A stretch of 64,000 nt of DNA from Bosea sp. (in: a-proteobacteria) (GCF_023953965.1 NZ_JAMLIX010000001.1:744001-808000); one strand, 5' to 3'; counted from the stretch's first letter, positions 1 through 8,877 are shown. A program made the numbers and translations. Notes: a model not told the origin generated them from the sequence alone.

Positions 1-872
1 GCCTTCCAGTCGCGCTGGAGGTCGCCGTCGAGGATCATGTGCACGCCCTGGAAGACGAAGCGGCGCGGCTCGTCCTTGAAGGCGAGGATGCCCTTGGAGC
101 GCAGGATGTTCGGCCCCTGGATCTGGGCGACGTCGTTGATCCACGGCATGAACTTATGGGGATCGACATCGCCCGGCACCGTCAGCGAGATCGAGCGGAC
201 GTCCTCGGCATGGTGGTGATGATGCCCGGCCTCGAGGAAATCCGGCTCGATGTCGAGGATGCGGTCGAGGTCGAAGGCGTTGCGGTCGAGCAGGCCGGCG
301 ATGTCGACGTCGCAGCGCTGCGCCCTATGCAGCTTGGCATAGGGGTTGATGGCACGGATCGCGGCCTCGACCTCGGTCAGTTCCTCGGCCGTCACCAGAT
401 CGGTCTTGTTGAGGACGATGACGTCGGCGAAGGCGATCTGGTTCTTCGCCTCGGGCGCGTCCTTCAGCCGGTCCTTCAGCCATTTCGCGTCGGTGACGGT
501 GACGACCGCGTCGAGGCGGGTGGCGTCGCCGACATCCTGGTCGACGAAGAAGGTCTGCGCGACCGGGGCGGGATCGGCGAGGCCGGTGGTCTCGACGATG
601 ATCGCGTCGAACTTGCCCTTGCGCTTCATCAGCCCGTCGAGGATGCGGATCAGGTCGCCGCGCACGGTGCAGCAGATGCAGCCGTTGTTCATCTCGAAGA
701 TTTCCTCGTCGGCGCCGACGATCAGGTCGCCGTCGATGCCGGCCTCGCCGAACTCGTTGACGATGACGGCGAACTTCTTGCCGTGGTCCTCGGTCAGGAT
801 GCGGTTGAGGAGCGTGGTCTTGCCGGCGCCCAGATAGCCGGTGAGCACCGTGACGGGGATCTTTTCGGACAT
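1..872 (-). CDS. CobW/ZNG-family zinc metallochaperone GTPase (3' end beyond window)
   Basis: G3E-family P-loop GTPase that probably delivers zinc to client enzymes. Visible features are Walker A GYLGAGKTT (about residues 12-20), the metal-binding CICC motif (65-68), the switch-region ETTGLADP, the guanine-specificity NKTD, and a run of five histidines before the C-terminal CobW_C domain. The ATG at 872 puts the P-loop close to the N-terminus, as usual in the family. The coding frame runs off the left edge, so the C-terminus is missing. It is the last gene of the zinc operon, 40 bp downstream of znuA. That position, the CxCC motif and the His run favour a zinc chaperone over cobalamin CobW; this is inference from context. 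Confidence 0.93.
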   Translation of the reverse strand, partial: MSEKIPVTVLTGYLGAGKTTLLNRILTEDHGKKFAVIVNEFGEAGIDGDLIVGADEEIFEMNNGCICCTVRGDLIRILDGLMKRKGKFDAIIVETTGLADPAPVAQTFFVDQDVGDATRLDAVVTVTDAKWLKDRLKDAPEAKNQIAFADVIVLNKTDLVTAEELTEVEAAIRAINPYAKLHRAQRCDVDIAGLLDRNAFDLDRILDIEPDFLEAGHHHHHAEDVRSISLTVPGDVDPHKFMPWINDVAQIQGPNILRSKGILAFKDEPRRFVFQGVHMILDGDLQRDWK

Positions 873-912
873 GTCTCGACCTTGCTGACAGCGCGGGGAG
901 GACGCGGCCCGG

Positions 913-1866
913 TCAGGCCGGGCCGGCGGCGAGCGCCTTCTCGATCTCGCTTATATTGTGCTTCATCATGTCGATGTAAGTCCCCGCCGGCCCGGAAGCG
1001 GCGGAGAGCGCGTCGGAATAGAGCTCGCCGCCGATCCTGGCGCCGCTCTCCCTGGCGATCTGCTCGATCAGGCGCGGATTGGTGATGTTCTCCAGGAACA
1101 CCGCCGGCACCTTCTGCGCCTTGATCTGGCGGATGATGCGCGCCACGTCCCTGGCGGAGGCCTCGGCTTCCGTCGAGACGCCCTGCGGCGCCAGGAACTC
1201 GATGCCGTAAGCCTTGACGAAATAGCCGAAGGCGTCGTGGGTGGTGATCGCCTTGCGCCGCTGCGCCGGAATGCGCGCGACCGCCGCCTTCACCTCCGCT
1301 TCCGTCGCGTCGAGCCTGGCGAGATAGGCCGCCGCATTGGCATCGTAGACCGCCTTGCCGGCCGGATCGGCGGCAGCGAGCGCATCGCGGATATTGGCGA
1401 CGTAGACCTTGGCGTTGGCGATGCTCTGCCAGGCATGCGGATCGTCATGGCCGTGGGCGTGGCCATGGCCGCCCTTGCCCGCGTGCTCCTGCTCGGCCGC
1501 CTCGATCGGCTCGATGCCCTTGGTCGCGGTCACGAGCGCAGCCTTCGTGCCGGAGGATTTGACGAGCCGCGGCAACCAGCCTTCGAGATGCAGGCCGTTG
1601 ATGAAGACGAGCTTCGCCGCGGAGAGCGCTTTCGCGTCGGCGGGCGTCGGCGAATAGACATGGGCGTCGCCATCGGGCCCGACGAGCGAGGTCACGCCGA
1701 CACGGTCGCCACCGACCTGCCTCACGAAATCGGCGAGGATCGAGAAGCTCGCCACCACCGGCAGCTTCGCTTGCGCGTTCTCCTGGGCGGAAACGCCGCC
1801 GGCAGGCCCGGCAATCGCGGCCAGTCCGAGAACGAGACCGACGACGAGGGCACGACGATCCGGCAT
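913..1866 (-). CDS. znuA: Zinc ABC transporter substrate-binding protein ZnuA
   Basis: Periplasmic zinc-binding subunit of ZnuABC, 317 aa, of the cluster A-I (TroA/ZnuA) family. An N-terminal Sec signal peptide ends around VSAQ. The body carries the typical His-rich acidic loop (HGHAHGHDDPH) between the two lobes, plus conserved metal-ligand contexts such as DGDAHVYSPTPAD and TTHDAFGYF. The start at 1866 is chosen because it begins the signal peptide (MPDRR); the longer open frame upstream lies over znuB. A Zur-like palindrome sits 19-36 bp upstream of this start, so znuA may have its own metal-controlled promoter besides read-through from znuCB. Confidence 0.96.
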   Translation of the reverse strand: MPDRRALVVGLVLGLAAIAGPAGGVSAQENAQAKLPVVASFSILADFVRQVGGDRVGVTSLVGPDGDAHVYSPTPADAKALSAAKLVFINGLHLEGWLPRLVKSSGTKAALVTATKGIEPIEAAEQEHAGKGGHGHAHGHDDPHAWQSIANAKVYVANIRDALAAADPAGKAVYDANAAAYLARLDATEAEVKAAVARIPAQRRKAITTHDAFGYFVKAYGIEFLAPQGVSTEAEASARDVARIIRQIKAQKVPAVFLENITNPRLIEQIARESGARIGGELYSDALSAASGPAGTYIDMMKHNISEIEKALAAGPA

Positions 1867-1884
1867 GAGCGGGCTCCATAAATT

Positions 1885-1902
1885 GAAACGATATAACGTT
1901 TC
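1885..1902 (-). promoter_or_regulatory. Zur-box-like palindrome upstream of znuA
   Basis: An 18-bp imperfect palindrome, GAAACGATATAACGTTTC, lies in the 35-bp gap between znuB and znuA. It matches 16 of 18 positions of the element at 3689-3706, ahead of the first gene of the operon. Alphaproteobacterial Zur binds AT-centred palindromes of this general form upstream of znu genes. No zur gene is visible in the window, so assignment to Zur is inference from gene context. Confidence 0.7.
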
Positions 1903-2777
1903 TATCTCTGGAGATGGGCGCGTGGCAAGAGGCGGCGCGCAAGCCCCTCCTGCGTGCCGAACAGGAGCGAGCCGATATAAACCGCCCCGGCGGCGAGGAT
2001 GATCGAGGGCCCGGCGGGCAGGCTCGAGCCCGCCGCGAAGGACAGGACGAGCCCGCCATAGCCGGAGGCCATGCCGAAACCGGCCGCGAGCAGCAAGAGG
2101 CGGGTGATGTCGGCGGTCCAGAAGCGCGCGGCGGCGGCCGGCAGCATCATCATGCCGACGGCGAGCAGGGTTCCCAGCGCATGGAAGCCGGCGACGAGGT
2201 TGAGCACGACCAGCGCGAGGAAGGTCAGATGCACGACGCCGCCGGAGCGGCTGACCGAGCGCAGGAAGCCGGGATCGACGCATTCGAGCACCAGCGGCCG
2301 GTAAAGCGCCGCCAGCGTCAGCAGCGAGACGGTGGCGACGCCGGCGAGCAGGATCAGCACCTGGTCGTCGAGCGCGAGCACGTTGCCGAACAGCACGTGC
2401 AGCAGGTCGACCGCCGAGCCGCGCAGCGAGACGATGGTGACGCCGAGCGCCAGCGAGATCAGGTAGAAGGCGGCGAGCGAGGCATCCTCCTTGAGCACCG
2501 TCGCCCGCGCCACGGCGCCCGCGGCGAGCGCCACGGCGAAACCCGCCACAAGCCCGCCGATGGTCATCGCCGGCAGCGAGAAGCCGGCGACGAGATAGCC
2601 CAGCGCCGCGCCCGGCAGGATCGCATGCGCCATGGCGTCGCCGGTCAGGCTCATCCGCCGGAGCATCAGGAAGACGCCGATCGGCGCGCCCGAGACCGAG
2701 AGCGCGGCGACGCCGACGAGCGCGCGGCGCATGAAGTCGAATTCGGCGAAGGGGCCGATGAGGAGGTCGTAGAGCAT
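1902..2777 (-). CDS. znuB: Zinc ABC transporter permease ZnuB
   Basis: Integral membrane permease of the ZnuABC zinc importer, 291 aa, with about eight hydrophobic helices, in the ABC-3 permease family. The family-typical stretch LMLRRMSLTGDAMAH occurs near residues 38-52 and the last helices end in a short basic tail. It starts 22 bp after znuC and its stop codon touches the Zur-like site before znuA, fitting a compact operon in the order small peptide, znuC, znuB, znuA, chaperone. Manganese or iron permeases share the fold; the ZnuA His loop and the Zur-like boxes favour zinc. Confidence 0.95.
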   Translation of the reverse strand: MLYDLLIGPFAEFDFMRRALVGVAALSVSGAPIGVFLMLRRMSLTGDAMAHAILPGAALGYLVAGFSLPAMTIGGLVAGFAVALAAGAVARATVLKEDASLAAFYLISLALGVTIVSLRGSAVDLLHVLFGNVLALDDQVLILLAGVATVSLLTLAALYRPLVLECVDPGFLRSVSRSGGVVHLTFLALVVLNLVAGFHALGTLLAVGMMMLPAAAARFWTADITRLLLLAAGFGMASGYGGLVLSFAAGSSLPAGPSIILAAGAVYIGSLLFGTQEGLARRLLPRAHLQR

Positions 2778-2799
2778 CGGCCTTGCCTGGGTGGCGGGG

Positions 2800-3528
2800 T
2801 CAGGCGGCCTCGCGCCGGCAGGGGGCGGCGTGGCCGTCGAAGGCTTCGACCATGCGCCGTGCCTTGAGCAGGTTCTCCGGCGTCAGCACCGCGCCGGTCT
2901 CGCCCCAGGCGATGGCCTCGCGCGCCAGGAGCAGGGTCTGCGGAAAGGCTTGCCGCACCGTCTCGATATCGTGCAGCACGGCGATGACCGTGCGGTTTTC
3001 GCCATGCCAGCGCCGCACCAGTTCGAGCAGGTCGGCGGTGGTGCGCGCATCGATGGCGGTGAAGGGCTCGTCGAGCAGGATCACGTCGGCGTCCTGCAGC
3101 AAGAGCCGCGCGAACAGCGCCCGCTGCATCTGCCCGCCGGAGAGCGTGCCGATCGGCCGGCGCTCGAAGCCGGTCAGCCCGACCGCCGCGATGGCGTGCT
3201 CGATCTTGTGAGCGGCGCCGATGCGCCCGAAGATGCCGGCCCGGTTCCACAGGCCCATCGCGACGAGATCGTAGACATGGATCGGGAAGGAGCGGTCGAG
3301 ATCGGCCGATTGCGGCAGGTAGGCGAGCCGCTGGCCCCGGCCGAGCGCGATGCTGCCCGAGAGCGGCGAAAGCGCGCCGGCGATGCCCTTGAGCAGGGTC
3401 GACTTGCCGGCCCCGTTCGGCCCGACGACCGCCGTCAGGCTGCCGGCCTCGATCCCGCCGGAGAGATGATGCACCGCCGGGTGGCGGTCATAGCCCAGCG
3501 TCAGGTCGGTCAGGCGGATGGCGGGCAT
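2800..3528 (-). CDS. znuC: Zinc ABC transporter ATP-binding protein ZnuC
   Basis: Cytoplasmic ATPase of the zinc importer, 242 aa. It has Walker A GPNGAGKST, the Q-loop YLPQ, the ABC signature LSGGQMQR, Walker B VILLDEP and the switch histidine in AVLHD. The start at 3528 (MPAIRLTDL) gives a normal ABC N-terminus; the upstream in-frame extension is arginine-rich and overlaps the small peptide gene. It lies 8 bp after that gene and 22 bp before znuB, so co-transcription is expected. Confidence 0.96.
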   Translation of the reverse strand: MPAIRLTDLTLGYDRHPAVHHLSGGIEAGSLTAVVGPNGAGKSTLLKGIAGALSPLSGSIALGRGQRLAYLPQSADLDRSFPIHVYDLVAMGLWNRAGIFGRIGAAHKIEHAIAAVGLTGFERRPIGTLSGGQMQRALFARLLLQDADVILLDEPFTAIDARTTADLLELVRRWHGENRTVIAVLHDIETVRQAFPQTLLLAREAIAWGETGAVLTPENLLKARRMVEAFDGHAAPCRREAA

Positions 3529-3536
3529 GACGCTCC

Positions 3537-3686
3537 TCACAGGATCACGCTGAGCGTCGCCAGCCAGATGAGGGCGACGACGGCGGCGGCGAGCCCGAGC
3601 CGCGCCCCCGCCGACAGCCGCAGGAGCGACCACCCCGGCCCGTCCGGGGCGGCGCGATGCGTGTGATGGGCGTGCGCATGGGCCAT
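3537..3686 (-). CDS. Small His-rich single-span membrane peptide heading the zinc operon
   Basis: A 49-aa protein starting MAHAHAHHTH, with five histidines in the first ten residues, followed by a short linker and one hydrophobic segment (about residues 28-48). The start at 3686 is preferred over the longer 61-aa frame because the extra residues would run through the Zur-like palindrome at 3689-3706. It is the first gene of the znu operon, 8 bp upstream of znuC. I do not recognise a named family. The His cluster suggests metal binding at the membrane, but no function is known to me. Confidence 0.6.
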   Translation of the reverse strand: MAHAHAHHTHRAAPDGPGWSLLRLSAGARLGLAAAVVALIWLATLSVIL

Positions 3687-3688
3687 GA

Positions 3689-3706
3689 GAAACGATATAA
3701 TGTTAC
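3689..3706 (-). promoter_or_regulatory. Zur-box-like palindrome at the head of the znu operon
   Basis: The 18-bp element GAAACGATATAATGTTAC lies immediately upstream of the ATG of the small His-rich peptide and matches 16 of 18 positions of the element in front of znuA. Its position fits an operator overlapping the promoter or leader of the zinc operon. Zur as the binding protein is inferred from context. Confidence 0.65.
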
Positions 3707-3761
3707 GCACGTGCCGGAGCAAGCGCGATTCCGCAGCCTCCGCCGATCATGCGCATCATGC

Positions 3762-3802
3762 GTCATTCCGGGTTCTTCGCTGACGCGAAGCCCCGCAATG
3801 AC
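3762..3802. repeat. REP-like intergenic palindrome, family 1 (diverged copy)
   Basis: About 41 bp bounded by GTCATTCCGGG and an imperfect complement ending in AATGAC, with an inner TTCGCTGACGCGAA hairpin. The same ends occur at 20101-20142, 25968-26006 and 46349-46390. This copy lies between the znu operon and the downstream end of the glucan gene. Confidence 0.75.
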
Positions 3803-3814
3803 GAGGGCTGGCTC

Positions 3815-5449
3815 TCAGAACGGCAGGTACTGGTAGAGCCAGGTCTCGGTCAGCACCGTGTCGCCGGCCTTGAGATAGCAACGCATCTCGACCGGCTCCC
3901 TGCCGGCGACGGTGAGGTCGAACTGGGCCCGCCAATGGCCGGGGACATCGTCCGGCACCGCTTCCGTGAAGACGTAGGAGAAGCTGCCGCGCGAGGTCGA
4001 AAGCACCACCTCGGGCTTCGCGCCGAAGGGAATCGTCGTCAGCGCCGGGCCGAGGAACTCGACCATGAACTTGCGCACGCCCTCGGGGCGCGACGTCCCC
4101 GGCTGGCCGCCATTGCCCAGCCGCGTCGCGACGACCCGGCCGAGCTCGGTCGGAAAGGGCTCGTCGTCGAGCCAGTGCAGCGTGTAGCGGAATGCGTAGG
4201 CGTTGCCGGCGCGCGCGGGGGCCTCCGGCACCCACATCGCGACGATGTTGTCGTGGATCTCGTCGTCGGTCGGGATCTCGACGAGCTGGACGGAGCCCCG
4301 GCCCCAGCCCCCCTTGGTCTCGACCCAGAGGCTCGGCCGGCGCTCGTAGAACACGCCGTCGAGATAATGCCCGATGTCGCGGTCGCGCTGCATCAGCCCG
4401 AAGCCGCGCGGATTGTCGTCGACGAAGGCCGAGGCCATGGTCTGCGGCGGATTGTTGAGCGGGCGCCAGGCCCGTTCGCCCGGCCCCGTCCAGAGCGAAA
4501 GCCCGTCGGAATCATGCACCTCGGGGCGCCAGTCGATGGCCGTCGGCTTCGCGGTTTCCGAGTACCAGAACATCGAGGTCAGCGGCGCGATGCCGAGACG
4601 CGCGACGTCCTTGCGCAGGTGAAGCGCGGTCTCGATCTCCATGGTGACGCCCTTGCCGCGGTGCATGCGGAAGCGATAGGCGCCGGCGAGGCTCGGTCCC
4701 GAGAGCAGGGCGTAGACCACGACGTATTCGGCGCCCGCCTGCGGCGTCTCGAGCCAGATATGGGTGAAATCGGGAAATTCCTCGGCCTTGCCCGCAACCG
4801 CCGGATCGATCGCGATGCCGCGCGCCGACAGCCCATACTGGTAGAGCTCGCCGATGGCGCGGAAATAGGAGGCGCCGAGGAAGGCGACCCAGTCGTTCGT
4901 CTTCCAGTCGAGGGGCTTGCCGTCGCGACCGGGATGGCCGCTGCGGCTTTCCTGGAAGCGGAAGCCGGCGAAGCCCGCCCCGGCCGGCAGGTCGCGCGCC
5001 GGCGAATCGGCCGGCATCTCGAACTCGTCCGCCTCGTAGACGATCTCGCGCGCCCTGCCGTCCGCGACGACATGCATCCTGACCGGCTTGTAGAAGAAGC
5101 GGCCGAGATGGAAGAAGGTCACCGGCCACGGCGAGGGGCCGTCAGCCCACAGCGCCTCCTGCGGCTTGAACCTGATCTTGCCATGGGCGTCGTAGTCGAT
5201 CCGCTGGATCACCTCGGGGCGCGGACTGGGCGGCTCCCGATAGGGCTCGGCGGCAAGCGCCTTCGCCCGCGCCTTCAGCGCCTCGAAGTCGAAATCTTGC
5301 GCCTCGCCGAGCTTCAGCCCCTGCCGGGCCAGCGCATCGGGCGTGAAGCCGAGCGCGGCGAGCGTCGCCGTCGCGCCCGCGCCTGCCAGGAGAGTTCGTC
5401 GATCGAGGCTAAGGCTGCGGTGGCTGCCCTGCGAGGCGCTGTCGTCCAT
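3815..5449 (-). CDS. Glucan biosynthesis protein, OpgG/OpgD (MdoG) family, Tat-exported
   Basis: Periplasmic protein of osmoregulated periplasmic glucan synthesis, 544 aa, full length for the MdoG family. The N-terminus has a twin-arginine signal (DRRTLLAGAG, about residues 16-25) ending near ALA. The mature part carries family hallmarks: FDFEALKARAKALA near the N-terminus, a long central beta-rich region with DSDGLSLWTGPGE and NPRGFGLMQRDRDI, and the C-terminal Ig-like segment. The start at 5449 puts the Tat motif correctly; an upstream in-frame extension has no signal logic. Tat export is typical of OpgD, so OpgD is somewhat more likely than OpgG. A paralogue is at 30907-32517. Confidence 0.93.
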   Translation of the reverse strand: MDDSASQGSHRSLSLDRRTLLAGAGATATLAALGFTPDALARQGLKLGEAQDFDFEALKARAKALAAEPYREPPSPRPEVIQRIDYDAHGKIRFKPQEALWADGPSPWPVTFFHLGRFFYKPVRMHVVADGRAREIVYEADEFEMPADSPARDLPAGAGFAGFRFQESRSGHPGRDGKPLDWKTNDWVAFLGASYFRAIGELYQYGLSARGIAIDPAVAGKAEEFPDFTHIWLETPQAGAEYVVVYALLSGPSLAGAYRFRMHRGKGVTMEIETALHLRKDVARLGIAPLTSMFWYSETAKPTAIDWRPEVHDSDGLSLWTGPGERAWRPLNNPPQTMASAFVDDNPRGFGLMQRDRDIGHYLDGVFYERRPSLWVETKGGWGRGSVQLVEIPTDDEIHDNIVAMWVPEAPARAGNAYAFRYTLHWLDDEPFPTELGRVVATRLGNGGQPGTSRPEGVRKFMVEFLGPALTTIPFGAKPEVVLSTSRGSFSYVFTEAVPDDVPGHWRAQFDLTVAGREPVEMRCYLKAGDTVLTETWLYQYLPF

Positions 5450-5626
5450 GCGGTTCCCGGTCGTTGGTTCAGCAGATGCGGCCGTTCCGCCGGGAGAGGC
5501 GGAGACGGCCGCAAAACCGCAGATAGGTGCTCGATTGCGGCGAAACCAGCCCCGGCCTTGGGCTAAAGGCGGAGGAAAGGCTGCCGCCTGGCGCTTTCCC
5601 TTTGCGGTTCGGCATGCTCTAAAACG

Positions 5627-5644
5627 CGACCAACCGGTCGTTCG
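5627..5644. promoter_or_regulatory. Imperfect palindrome, possible TetR-type operator before the TRAP genes
   Basis: CGACCAACCGGTCGTTCG is an 18-bp imperfect palindrome centred on CCGG, resembling operators of many TetR-family repressors. It sits 28 bp upstream of the TAXI-TRAP solute-binding gene, in the divergent gap shared with the glucan gene. No TetR gene is nearby, so the regulator is unknown. Confidence 0.3.
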
Positions 5645-5672
5645 AGCCGGAGCGCATCGACAGGGAGAGACC

Positions 5673-6638
5673 ATGAAAACGCTGTTCCGCGGCCGCCTCG
5701 CCGGCTTCGCCGCCGCCGTCGCGCTCGCCGTCGCGCCCGTTGCCGCTAGCGCACAGGAGTTCATCAACATCCTGACCGGCGGCACGTCGGGCGTGTATTA
5801 TCCGATGGGCGTCGCGCTCTCGAAGATCTATGGCGAGAAGATCCCGAACGTCCGGCCGACCGTGCAGGCGACCAAGGCGTCGGTGGAGAACCTCGTGCTG
5901 CTCCAGCAGGGCCGCGGCGAGATCGCCTTCACGCTCGGCGATTCGCTCGACGCCGCCTGGAAGGGCGACGAGGAGGCCGGCTTCAAGGCGCCGCTGAAGA
6001 AGCTGCGCGGCATCACGGCGATCTATCCGAACTATGTCCAGATCGTCGCCTCGAAGGAGAGCGGCATCAAGACGCTGGCCGATCTAAAGGGCAAGCGCCT
6101 CTCGGTCGGCGCGCCGAAATCAGGCACCGAGCTCAACGCGCGGGCGATCCTCGCCGCGGCGGGGCTCTCCTACAAGGATCTCGGCAAGGTCGAGTACCTG
6201 CCCTTCGCCGAATCGGTCGAGCTGATGAAGAACCGCCAGCTCGACGCCACGCTGCAATCGGCGGGCCTCGGCGTCGCCTCGCTGCGCGACCTCGCGACCT
6301 CGGTCGAGATCAACGTCGTCGAGGTGCCCAAGGCCGTGATCGACAAGGCCGGCCCGCCCTTCATCAGCGCCCCGATCCCGGCCAACACCTATACCGGCCA
6401 GACCGAGGCGGTGAACACGGCCGCGGTGGTCAACTACCTCGTCACCCATGAGGGAGTGAAGGACGAGCTGGTCTACCAGATGACGAAGAACGTCTTCGAG
6501 AACCTCGGCGAGCTCGCCGCCGCCCACGCCGCCGGCAAGCAGATCAAGCTGGAGAACGCGCTCGACGGCATGCCGGTGCCGCTGCATCCGGGCGCGGCGC
6601 GCTATCTCAAGGAAAAGGGCCTGAAGACCGGCTCCTAG
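5673..6638 (+). CDS. TAXI-family TRAP transporter solute-binding protein
   Basis: Periplasmic substrate-binding subunit, 321 aa, of a TRAP transporter of the TAXI family. It has a Sec signal peptide (cleavage about ASA-QEF, residue 25) followed by the family motif ILTGGTSGVYYPMG, which forms the ligand pocket. The ATG at 5673 begins the signal peptide and follows a GGGAGA ribosome-binding site. The fused permease and a DUF1850 protein follow on the same strand, the usual TAXI-TRAP arrangement. The substrate cannot be read from sequence; organic acids or amino acids are typical of the family. Confidence 0.94.
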   Translation: MKTLFRGRLAGFAAAVALAVAPVAASAQEFINILTGGTSGVYYPMGVALSKIYGEKIPNVRPTVQATKASVENLVLLQQGRGEIAFTLGDSLDAAWKGDEEAGFKAPLKKLRGITAIYPNYVQIVASKESGIKTLADLKGKRLSVGAPKSGTELNARAILAAAGLSYKDLGKVEYLPFAESVELMKNRQLDATLQSAGLGVASLRDLATSVEINVVEVPKAVIDKAGPPFISAPIPANTYTGQTEAVNTAAVVNYLVTHEGVKDELVYQMTKNVFENLGELAAAHAAGKQIKLENALDGMPVPLHPGAARYLKEKGLKTGS

Positions 6639-6741
6639 CAGGACGCTTCGCGCTTCCGGAGAAGCGCCGGCCGTCCCGGGCTCGCCAGCGATCGCCCGGG
6701 ACGGCCGGCGCGTTTGACGACGCAAGCTTCAAGGCACGGCC

Positions 6742-8877
6742 ATGACCCAGGAAACCGACCAGTTGGAAGCCCTCTCCGGCGCCAGGCCGGGCGAGGTCGA
6801 GCATGCCGACCTCGACAATTTCGAGCACGGCTTTCCCTCGGGCTTCGGCCCCGGCGGCTGGGGCGTCTTCGCCTATGGGCTGGGGCTCGCCTTCGCCACC
6901 TTCCAGATCGCGATCTCGGCCTGGAACTTCCTGCCGAGCCAGGCGGCGCGCGGCGTCCATGTCGGCTTCCTGCTGCTGCTCTCCTTCGGCCTCGTCGCCA
7001 ATTTCCGGGCCAAGGACACGCCGGGCCGGCTGCTGGGCTGGGGGCTCGGCATCCTCGGCTTCGGCGTCGGCGTCTACCAGTGGATCTTCTATGCCGACCT
7101 GATCCTGCGCGACGGCGACCCCTCGACGCTCGACCTCGTCGTCGGCACGCTCCTGATCGTGCTGATCTTCGAGGCGGCGCGGCGCCTGATGGGCAACGCC
7201 CTGCCGGTGATGTGCGGCATCTGCCTGCTCTACTGGTTCCTCGGCCAGTACCTGCCCGCGCCCTTCAACCATCGCGGCTACGGCTTCGACCAGATCATCG
7301 GCCATCTCTCCTTCGGCACCGAAGGCTTCTACGGCACGCCGATCTACGTCTCCGCGACCTATATCTTCCTGTTCATCGTCTTCGGCTCCTTCCTCGAGAA
7401 GGCCGGGATGATCCACCTGTTCAACGACGTCTCGCTCGGCATCTTCGGCGGCGCGCGCGGCGGCCCGGCCAAGGTCGCCGTCGTCTCCTCGGGGATGATG
7501 GGGATGATCTCGGGCTCCGGCGTCGCCAATGTCGTCACCGTCGGCCAGTTCACGATTCCCCTGATGATCAAGTTCGGCTACCGGCGCGCCTTCGCCGCCG
7601 GCGTCGAGGCGACCGCCTCGATGGGCGGCCAGATCATGCCGCCGGTGATGGGCGCGGTCGCCTTCATCATGGCCGAGACGCTGGGCGTGCCTTATGCCGA
7701 GATCGTCAAGGCGGCCGCGATCCCGGCGATCCTCTATTTCGCCTCGGCCTTCTGGATGGTGCATCTGGAAGCCGGCAAGTACGGCCTCAAGGGCATCGAG
7801 CGCGCCATGCTGCCGAGCCCGCTCAAGGCCCTGCGCGAGCGCTGGTACCTCGCCCTGCCGCTCGCCGTCCTGGTCTTCATGCTGTTCCACGGCTTCACTC
7901 CGCTCTTCGCCGGCACGATGGGCCTGGCGCTGACGGTCGGCCTCCTGCTCGGCGCCGGCATCACCGCCGGCTTCAGCACGCAGACCTTGCGCATCATCTT
8001 CTGGGTCGGGCTCGGGCTGACCTCCGCCGCGCTCTTGCGCGAGGGCATGGACATCCGCATCGTCGCCGGGCTGATCGCCGTGCTGATCCTCGCCAACGCC
8101 TTCACGCTCGGCGGGCGCGCGACGCTCGCCATCAGCCGCGACGCGCTCGCCGACAGCGCCAAGACGGCGCTGCCGGTCGGCATCGCCTGCGCCATCGTCG
8201 GCACCATCATCGGCCTGATGACGCAGACCGGCATCGGCACCACCTTCGGCGCCTGGATCATCGGGCTCGGCCAGTCCAGCCTGTTCCTGGCGCTGATCCT
8301 GACGATGATCCTGTCGATCCTGCTCGGCACCGGCATCCCGACGATTCCGACCTACATCATCGTCGCGGCGCTCGCAGCACCGGCGCTGGAGAAGCTCGGC
8401 GTGCCGCTGATCGTCAGCCACATGTTCGCCTTCTACTACGGCATCATGGCCGATCTCTCGCCGCCGGTGGCGCTCGCCGCGCTGGCGGCCGCGCCGATCG
8501 CCAAGGAAAATCCCGACAAGATCGGCTGGGAGGCGATGCGCGTCGCGCTCGCCGGCTACGTCATCCCCTTCATCGCGGTCTATTCGCCGGCGCTGATGCT
8601 CCAGCCGGGCGATCCGGTGGCGGATATCGTCGGCTTCTGGCCGGCGGTGGTCTACGCCACCTTCAAGGCGGCGATCGCCATCGGCCTGTTCGGCATGGTC
8701 GCGATCGGCTGGCTGTTCGGCAGACTCTCCGCGCTCGAGCGTATCCTGTGCTTCGGCGCGGCGGTGCTGCTCTTCGGCGAGTTCGCCTATAGCGACCCGC
8801 TCGGCTACGCGCTTTCCGCCGCGATCGTGGCGCGGCACTGGTTTTCGATGCGCAAGGCTGAGGTCCAGCCGGCATGA
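6742..8877 (+). CDS. TRAP transporter permease, fused small and large subunits
   Basis: A 711-aa membrane protein combining the four-helix DctQ-like and twelve-helix DctM-like parts, as in TAXI-type TRAP systems ('4TM/12TM fusion'). The large-subunit region contains the typical SGSGVANVVTVGQFTIP and ATASMGGQIMPPVMGA segments, and later GTGIPTIPTYI. A short cytosolic N-terminus precedes the first helix. It lies about 100 bp after the binding protein and overlaps the DUF1850 gene by 4 bp (ATGA), so the three are probably co-translated. Confidence 0.95.
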   Translation: MTQETDQLEALSGARPGEVEHADLDNFEHGFPSGFGPGGWGVFAYGLGLAFATFQIAISAWNFLPSQAARGVHVGFLLLLSFGLVANFRAKDTPGRLLGWGLGILGFGVGVYQWIFYADLILRDGDPSTLDLVVGTLLIVLIFEAARRLMGNALPVMCGICLLYWFLGQYLPAPFNHRGYGFDQIIGHLSFGTEGFYGTPIYVSATYIFLFIVFGSFLEKAGMIHLFNDVSLGIFGGARGGPAKVAVVSSGMMGMISGSGVANVVTVGQFTIPLMIKFGYRRAFAAGVEATASMGGQIMPPVMGAVAFIMAETLGVPYAEIVKAAAIPAILYFASAFWMVHLEAGKYGLKGIERAMLPSPLKALRERWYLALPLAVLVFMLFHGFTPLFAGTMGLALTVGLLLGAGITAGFSTQTLRIIFWVGLGLTSAALLREGMDIRIVAGLIAVLILANAFTLGGRATLAISRDALADSAKTALPVGIACAIVGTIIGLMTQTGIGTTFGAWIIGLGQSSLFLALILTMILSILLGTGIPTIPTYIIVAALAAPALEKLGVPLIVSHMFAFYYGIMADLSPPVALAALAAAPIAKENPDKIGWEAMRVALAGYVIPFIAVYSPALMLQPGDPVADIVGFWPAVVYATFKAAIAIGLFGMVAIGWLFGRLSALERILCFGAAVLLFGEFAYSDPLGYALSAAIVARHWFSMRKAEVQPA

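Noticed and set aside
6607..8838. 743-codon open frame on the minus strand across the TRAP permease
   Set aside because: Shadow of the permease: the product is Arg/Asp/Glu/Gln-rich with no hydrophobic or domain pattern, while the plus strand encodes an intact TRAP permease.
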